63,280 nucleotides of DNA from assembly GCA_051453625.1 (NCBI GenBank), contig JBOZIK010000001.1:45360099-45423378 (forward strand), in the 5' to 3' direction. Below, in pieces: positions 57,923 to 63,280 of this stretch. The notes beneath the pieces were generated by a model that saw nothing but the letters and a program-made list of their open reading frames with translations, did no database searches and was not told the origin of the DNA. The translations under genes and the position numbers were made by a program. Each line of letters starts with the position of its first letter. Within the stretch, counting starts at the first letter, position 1. Origin of the DNA: Welwitschia mirabilis. Taxonomy: Eukaryota > Gnetophyta > Gnetopsida > Welwitschiales.

Positions 57923-59004
57923 TGTTAGGATTTTATATTATCAATTGATGTCAAACTAATACGATCATTACAAAATGAAGTGTGATTTTATAGATGCAAG
58001 AAGTTGAAGGATCCATAACCAAAATATAGTCAAGATTTAGATATGTTTCGATCAAAGTAGCTTGATTTTTTATCTAAGGACTTACATTAGGAGTTAATCG
58101 AACCTAGGAATACACATTTTAGGCTACTTTATATGGGGTTAACTAGATCTCTATGGGGGCGATCAGACCTGGAAATGCTCTTTTTTAAGCTTCTTCATAT
58201 AGGCTACTTTATATGAGGTTGATTAGATCCATGTGGAATTAATTGAATTAACTAGATTTTAGCTGGGGGCAACTAGATCAAGCAATGTAAGTCACTTAAA
58301 TTAACTAGATGTTAAGAGGCGTTGACTGGTTAAAATAGAAGTACAACTTTTTATTAAATTTTCTAACTATTATCTCATCAAATCTATCCATTGTAAATGT
58401 TAGATTTCTTTCCAACTATCTAATGACTCTATTTTGGGGAAATCTATTTAAATAAGTTACTCTCAAAGACTTAGAGAAGAAAAAATTGATTTTGAAAAAG
58501 GAGGTTTTACCCTTGATATGAAGATCTTATCTTTATAACATCATTCTTCTTTCTTTCATTACTTACTTTTGTACTAAATCTAAGAAATAAGGCTTTATTG
58601 TTAGTACTTGCATTTAAGTAACCTATAGCATAAAGAATTCATTCCATCACACATTCTTAAAGGTTTTATAAAGGTTGAGACTTAGCTTGGAAAAGTCTAT
58701 TTTATGAAGGTTGAGACTTAGCCTATAAAAGTTCCTTTTTTTGTAAAGTTTGAAGGTTAGCCTTGAAAACCTATGGATAGTGAACTAAAAAAAATCCATA
58801 GTAGTCTTAATTATTGGCTATCTTCTAAAAGTAGAGTAAGATCTATTCCAAATCACTATAAATTTTGTATTATGCATTATTTCGGTTTTACTTTTTGAGT
58901 TTATTTTATTATTTTTTAATGTTATAATTAATCTTCTGGTAGTATAGTTCTTTAAATTTTTCAGAGATGCTATTCATCCATTCTTTAGGGTTAAAAATCT
59001 TACA
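57923..59004 (+). repeat. Copia F 3' LTR
   Basis: 1082 bp, TGTTAGG...TTACA, preceded by a polypurine tract (aaaggggaaaat). It aligns end to end with the 5' LTR. Confidence 0.85.
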
Positions 59005-61370
59005 TAAAGAAGGTCAATAATATCCTATGTTTAAAATTTTTATGGCTATTCTTTTTCCTCCATAATGATCTTCCCCTTCTTCTCACATGAAAAGTTTGCA
59101 AAAGTTCCTTCTAATTAGGCTTTTCAACACACTTCTTAATGAGATCCTTATAAAATCCAAAGAGGATATTATTCTTTCATATATAATCTTTTACTTCTTT
59201 CAATAACCTCTCCTTCTCATAATAGTTTAAGTAAGGTGGCACCTTCTTACTCATTAGGAAGTTAGTAATGTCTACAAATGAAGGTGCTTGTTCTAAACTT
59301 ACTAAATAATCATCAAGAAAATCATTTTAAATGTTTGCTTGTTTAACCTCTTTAGTGAATTATAGCCTAGATAAGTAATCAGCCATCACATTCTCTACTT
59401 CCTTCATGTCTACTATCTTCAGATCAAATTCTTGCATTATAAGTATCCATCTTACAATTTAAGGATTTGCTTCTTTTTAATTCATTAAAAACCATATGAC
59501 ACTATGATCAGTGTAAACCTTTACTTTGTAATCCAAGATATAGTGCCTAAAATTATCTAATGCTACTATTATAGCTAGCATATCCTTTTCTATAACTGTG
59601 TAGATTTGTTGTGCATAATTAAGATTTTTACTGATAGAAGCAATAGTATAGGATTTTACAATCATCATAATTCTATTCCAAAATAACACTAATAGAATAT
59701 TACTAAGCATCAGTTATAATGTGAAAGGTTTTATTCTAATTTGATTTTTATAAAATAGGGGCTTTAATTAACTTATCTTTAAGAATTTGAAAAGCTTCTT
59801 GACATTCTTGGATCCATTCATAAGGTACATCCTTTTATAAAAGACTATTTAATGGTTTAGAAATTTTAACATTAGCAATAAATATTCTGTAGTATCTCAA
59901 TGATATTAGTTCTTTCAGTTTAGTTGATGGAGGAATTTCTTTGATAATATTGGTTTTTTGCTTATTATTTTTAATCCCTCTTACTAATATTCCATTGCCT
60001 AGAATAATCCCTTCAACCATCATAAGATGGCTTTTAGACTAGCTTAATTTCAAATTATTTTTCTTGCACTAAGTTAATACTACCTCAAGTCTTTTCAAAA
60101 CCTCCTTAAAATCATTTCCAAATGTTAAGAAATCATCCATGAAAACTTCCATTGACTTTGCTATCATGTCTTGAAATATACTATTCAATAGCCTCTAAAA
60201 AGTAAAACTCTAAAGGCATAAGTTCCCCATTTATAAGTAAAAGTTATTTTTTCTTAGTCTTTTAGAGCTATTAAAATTTAGTCGTATCCACTATACCCAT
60301 CCAAAAAACTACAGTATCTATGACCAGAACTTCTTTCTAATACTCAATCCATGAAGGATAAAGAAAAGTGATATTTATAAGTAGCAGCATTTAGTAGCCT
60401 AAAATCTATGCAAATTCTCCATTTATTATTATTTTTAGAAACTAATTATCACTAGATTCACCCATTTGGAATTAAAATAGGATAGATGAATGCTACTTTT
60501 ATTAGCTTAAAATTTCTTTTTTGACTACATCTTGCATATGAAGATCGAATATCCTTTTTGGTTGTGTCATAGGTTTTATTGTGGTATCTAGATAGATTTT
60601 ATTCTAGGATGTAATAGGATGTATACTCGAAATATCTTCATGAGTCTAAGTAAATGCATCAGTTCATTTAGGTAATATTCTTTTTAATTTTATCTTTTTA
60701 GAATGTGTCAAATTTTTGTTGATAATTAGAGGTCTATTTTTTTAAATTCCAATGTGTTTCAAACCTTCTTCAAAAGGAGGTTTCTCAAGATCTTCTTCTT
60801 TTTCTATTGGTTCATTAGTCAAGGAGTAATTCCTTCTTTTAATATCTTGTTCTACTAATAATTGTTGAGCCTTCTTCATAAGGATAATATTAGCACTATC
60901 TCCTTTGTTCATAGAGGAGTGCTTAATTTTTTCCTCGTTAGATATTTTTATTTGTTGTATGAGATCTTATAGACTAATCTTCATTACCACCTTTCAAGAA
61001 TAAATATTAGCATTATTAGTTTCCATCCAGGGTCTCTTCAGTATGATAGGATAAGTGTTACCTTTTGTCTTTACATTACTAAATTCACTAGATTTCCAAA
61101 CCCTTGTAATTCTATAGAAGTATTTTTCATTATTCCCTTTGGTATTACTATAGAACCATCTATCATGTAGACTTGTCCATTATATGGAGTTAACTGAGGT
61201 CTTTCAAGTTGTTTAAATATGTCATGAGAAATGAGATTAATATTTGTCCTTAGGTCTATTAAGCTTCTATTTTACAGGTACCTTCAACAGTTATATCCAC
61301 AACTAGTATTCTAGGATTATTGTATTTATTAATTTGATTTTCTTACAAAGCTTGAGTAGAGGCCCAAAAT
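59005..61370 (-). pseudogene. Element B protease, RT, RNase H and N-terminal integrase
   Basis: Protease near 61290-61180: a D-L-R-T-N-I-N form of the D-x-G-T/A-S-x-N motif, with stops before it. RT near 60150: V-F-M-D-D-F-L-T-F-G catalytic box followed by E-V-L-K-R-L-E-V-V-L. RNase H at 59710-59477: an open frame with Y-T-I-A-S-I-S-K-N-L-N, E-K-D-M-L-A-I-I-V-A-L-D-N-F and K-V-Y-T-D-H-S-V-I-W-F-L-M. Integrase finger start near 59080: D-H-Y-G-G-K-R-I-A-I-K-I-L, stopping at the copia F junction. Motifs and order match element A. Confidence 0.8.
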
Positions 61371-61469
61371 ACCTAAACTCTTTTAGTTTATTCTTTTACC
61401 AATTATTCCTCATTGGTCTTATCTTTATTTTTCTTACTCCCTCTTTACTACACAACTTCTTCATTTGAT

Positions 61470-62056
61470 TTCAATATAAGGGAATGTATTTCAACATTTT
61501 TACTAAAGGTAAAGTAACTAAGGTATCTTCCATAGCTCTAATGAGGTATTCTGTATCTTTTTCTTCCTTCCCAGGAATACTTTTTATTATCTTACTCCTC
61601 ATTGAAAATGGTAAAGGATCATCCATTTTCCTTTCTGCTGAACTATTTTTCATCATACTTTTATTTTCCTTGGTTTTTTCTCTTTCTTAAAGGATGAAGA
61701 ATGACTTCTTCATGATCTAGTTCAAATAGATTTATAGTTGAAGTTGTGCAGGTATGGAAGGTTCTTTAGGTTTTTTTTTTTTCAATCTGGTTATTGATGG
61801 TAACTAGACTCTTATTCTCTATTTCTCAAATTTCTAAAGTACTCATACCTCTTTGATTGCATAAATCTCATTATTACTATCTCTTTCTTACCTTTCCACT
61901 TCCTATTCTGGTTAGGATATGACTTCTTCTTAATCTAAGGAGTATTATTATTAGGATTACATTTGATTCTATTAATATTTAACCATTCCACAAAACCTGC
62001 CATTCATGGACATTTTGTGAAATGATGGTCCTTCTCATTATAGTTCTCATAAGTTT

Positions 62057-62108
<52 letters not shown>

Positions 62109-63093
62109 TTTTAATCTATTAATTTCACCTATTAGAGACTCTATTCTTTTATTAGTTTTTTTCTAATATACCATCATGATTAGTCTTTATTTCATTTTCT
62201 ATTATAACTTCATTAACTTTTTTTTTTCTTTCTCTTTATTTTAAGATCATCCTTAACTCATATTATATAATTTGTCTATACTAGTTTTGATTTCTTAAGT
62301 GCTATTATTCCTGATGCTACTCCCATAAAAAATGTCTAGTTTCTTCAAAGAATTACCTCAAAAACCTCTTAATAGGGTCCTAATTTATTCTCTTAGGATT
62401 ATTCCATGGCTTGAACATCTTGTTAATAAAATTAAATACCTATCCATGGACTCATCAAATTTCTCATGCTCTTTTTGTTTAACATTCAGGATTTGATGCC
62501 TTAAATCTTTAGTAACTCAAACAGGTTGATATTTATTCAAAAATACTTGTCTTACAGAGCTCCATATTTTAAAATTTAGTTGGGAAATATATGAAACCAT
62601 AACTAGGCATCTCCCTTTACATAAAAAGGAAAATGTCTTAAGAAGTCGAAATTGGTTTCTAAGTAGTTATCTTTGGGAAAAAAAAATAAAAAAGACTCCA
62701 GCATATGTTCTTTATTTTTTTCTACCTTCAAAAGTTAGGATATTAAAAGTATTTATGTTTATTATCTTATCAAGGATCTTCAAGATTGTGGAATCTATAA
62801 GGTTAAGTATATGAGATGTATAGTAAGCAATAAATAAAGGGGTAGAATTGACTGCTTCTTCTTCATCCCAATATAACCCTTCAGGTCCTTATGCTTTTCC
62901 TTTTTGTCTTTGATTTTGTGTTAATAGATCTATCTTGTATTGTAATTCTAATTGACCCATTTTAAGTGTTTTCATATCCTCTCTGAAGTCACAAGGTTTA
63001 ACCTTTATTACTTTGATATCACCTAATTCTTTATCTAATTGTACTTCTTAGGGTTTTGGATGTATTACCCTTTTACATCCCTTCATTGTCCAT
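61470..63093 (-). pseudogene. Element B gag remnant
   Basis: The start at ATG 63093 (minus) gives M-D-N-E-G-M, as in element A at 21806. The knuckle near 62050 reads Y-E-N-Y-N-E-K-D-H-H-F-T-K-C-P: both first cysteines of CX2CX4HX4C are changed to Tyr, while His and the last Cys remain. Upstream the acidic/basic stretch has expanded as a GAA run. The piece 61656-61471 has D-D-P-L-P-F-S-M-R-S-K-I and Y-L-I-R-A-M-E-D-T, near-identical to element A. Confidence 0.75.
62056..62106. repeat. (CTT/GAA)n run in element B gag
   Basis: About 16 uninterrupted CTT units. Element A has only a short GAAGAAGAA stretch at the same position (22793-22803). Confidence 0.9.
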
Positions 63094-63166
63094 GGTTGTC
63101 TTTCTTTAAAAAGGCCTCCAGTGTTTCTAACAAAAGGCTAGAAGCATCCTCCTTCAAATGCCAAAA

Positions 63167-63280
63167 TGACAAGCCTACAATATATCTAAAAATTCTATAA
63201 AATAGTTAACTAGATTCAATTAAATGCTCAAAAAAAATTGAAATATTAATAAAATGCTAAAAAATTCATATAGCTTAAAC
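63167..63280 (-). repeat. Element B 5' LTR, partial at window edge
   Basis: It begins tgacaagcctac (LTR end on the minus strand ...ttgtca) and matches the first ~110 bp of 45872-46746. Left of it lies the primer area. Confidence 0.8.

Larger units (their letters stand above)
54059..59004 (+). mobile_element. Copia element F, gag-only, nested in element B integrase
   Basis: A 5' LTR (54059-55139), a Met-tRNA primer site (55142), a UBN2-type gag, no detectable protease, integrase or RT, a polypurine tract and a 3' LTR (57923-59004). Flanking 5-mers TAGAC (54054-54058) and TAAAG (59005-59009) could be a decayed duplication, and element B reads across the junction. A partial third LTR (57198-57461) and a repeated internal end (57562-57922) surround a 100-N gap, so the insertion is either tandem or misassembled. 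The ~2-kb internal region is far shorter than a normal copia element. Confidence 0.8.
45872..63280 (-). mobile_element. Gypsy element B (same family as A), 5' LTR cut by window edge
   Basis: On the minus strand: 5' LTR end at 63167-63280, primer area (ttttggcatttgaagg), gag, protease, RT, RNase H, integrase (split by copia F), 3' region with antisense and sense accessory ORFs, and a 3' LTR at 45872-46746. Every block has a counterpart in element A in the same order. The copies point in opposite directions, giving very large inverted homology across the window. Confidence 0.8.

Overview
This window looks like a repeat-rich, AT-rich stretch of a flowering-plant nuclear genome. A spliced host gene with GT-AG introns sits at the left edge. 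The rest is dominated by nested, decayed plant LTR retrotransposons (Ty3/gypsy Tat/Athila-like and Ty1/copia), one plant L1-type LINE, and eight assembly gaps (runs of N). I cannot name the species. No tRNA, rRNA, CRISPR array or bacterial-type operon was seen.

Layout. 1-3.8 kb: the 3' end of a WD40-repeat protein gene (+), four exon pieces visible. 3.8-10.5 kb: intergenic, with a 55-bp tandem duplication and a diverged ~300-bp tandem repeat. 10.5-16.6 kb: a dead LINE (-) with DUF4283/CCHC ORF1, endonuclease, RT and zf-RVT remnants, and an unexpected J-domain-like remnant near its 3' end. 16.7-17.0 kb: a chromovirus integrase scrap (-). 18-44 kb: a gypsy element C (+) split in its RNase H by the ~20.8-kb gypsy element A (20852-41636, +). 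A is in turn split by element D (29035-35593, -, perfect TSD TTGAA), which holds an Athila-like element E (LTR 33726-34754, -) and a UDP-glycosyltransferase fragment. C also carries a copia solo LTR (42069-43261) with a perfect TSD. 45.9-63.3 kb: gypsy element B (-), a relative of A, whose integrase is split by a gag-only copia element F (54059-59004, +).

The most interesting system is the shared 3' architecture of A and B. Between integrase and 3' LTR, both carry (i) a short antisense ORF starting in A at 35786 (-) and in B at 51178 (+), (ii) a degenerate minisatellite array of self-complementary units, and (iii) a long sense-strand ORF ending in a charged, probably coiled-coil region just before the 3' LTR. 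Tat-lineage elements are known to have hypervariable, tandem-repeat-rich 3' regions and sometimes antisense ORFs. Seeing both accessory ORFs conserved in two independently inserted, oppositely oriented copies argues that this family once encoded two extra proteins.

Almost all retroelement frames are broken by stops and small indels, many readable as C-to-T changes in CAA, CAG, CGA or TGG codons, as expected of old methylated repeats. All homology statements come from reading motifs by eye and comparing copies within the window. Boundaries marked approximate are judgement calls.
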